Assembly (NCBI GenBank): GCA_964650975.1
Contig: CAZYWA010000142.1
Coordinates: 1 to 16,006 of the forward strand
Direction: 5' to 3'
Length of the DNA: 16,006 nucleotides
Source of the DNA: CAZYWA01 sp964650975 [NCBI: uncultured bacterium]
Lineage (GTDB): Bacteria > JADJOY01
Part shown: positions 15,952 to 16,006 of the stretch, in pieces
Position numbering within the stretch: position 1 is the stretch's first letter
How the letters are laid out: every line of letters begins with the position of its first letter
Notes under the pieces: model-generated
What the model was told of the DNA's origin: nothing
Databases searched by the model: none
What the model saw: only the letters and a program-made list of their open reading frames with translations
Made by a program: the position numbers and the translations under genes

Positions 15952-16006
15952 TGAACCTCCCCCGTTTCCGTGGACACCCCAACAAGCGCGAGAATGCGCT
16001 GGGAGG
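15952..16006. mobile_element. Probable end of an IS3-family insertion sequence (continues past window)
   Basis: TGAACCTCCCCCGTTTCCGT at 15952-15971 followed by GGACACCCC has the form of an IS3-family terminal inverted repeat (TGA-start, GTGGACAC at its inner part). The bases after it end in CTGGGAGG at 15999-16006, which would be a ribosome-binding site for orfA just outside the window. No transposase codon is visible, so this rests on the terminus alone. Confidence 0.45.

Overview
The window is high-GC DNA packed with genes and reads as part of a Gram-negative bacterial chromosome. A GroEL gene, a PilT-type retraction ATPase, a probable lipoprotein and several secreted proteins with disordered or repetitive regions support this. 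The style (secreted proteins ending in an FESGDLxGW-type tail, DUF1554-like domains, Thr/Pro-rich linkers) resembles large-genome delta-proteobacterial or related lineages such as Myxococcota, Binatota or Acidobacteriota. That placement is inference; no rRNA or other phylogenetic marker beyond partial GroEL is present.

Layout. 1-567 is the 3' end of groEL, closed by a strong hairpin-plus-T-run terminator. 731-1978 is a secreted protein with two DUF1554-like domains. 2120-2653 is a DUF1993 protein. Next comes a block on the minus strand, read from 9477 down to 2723: a Thr/Pro-rich Cys-rich lipoprotein candidate, a NodU/CmcH-type carbamoyltransferase, a GT-C (ArnT/PMT-like) membrane glycosyltransferase, a DUF4142 secreted protein, and an aldo/keto reductase whose GTG start overlaps the DUF4142 stop. 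A 410-bp divergent intergenic region separates this block from plus-strand genes: a PilT/PilU ATPase translationally coupled to a two-helix membrane protein, an MFS exporter, and a metal-dependent amidohydrolase broken by one -1 frameshift. The right end holds a secreted protein built of 15-residue YadA-head-like (Hep/Hag-like) repeats. It is interrupted by an in-frame TGA, after which the repeats continue in the same frame. The last ~55 bases look like the terminal inverted repeat and leader of an IS3-family element running off the window.

The most interesting unit is the lipoprotein / carbamoyltransferase / GT-C trio. A mucin-like Thr-rich surface protein sits beside a polyprenyl-sugar glycosyltransferase and a sugar carbamoyltransferase, so the cluster could make a carbamoylated glycan, possibly attached to that protein. 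The two enzyme families are recognised from clear motifs; the link between the three genes is inference. Two of the right-hand genes (amidohydrolase and repeat protein) carry single-base disruptions, which could be real decay or sequence errors.
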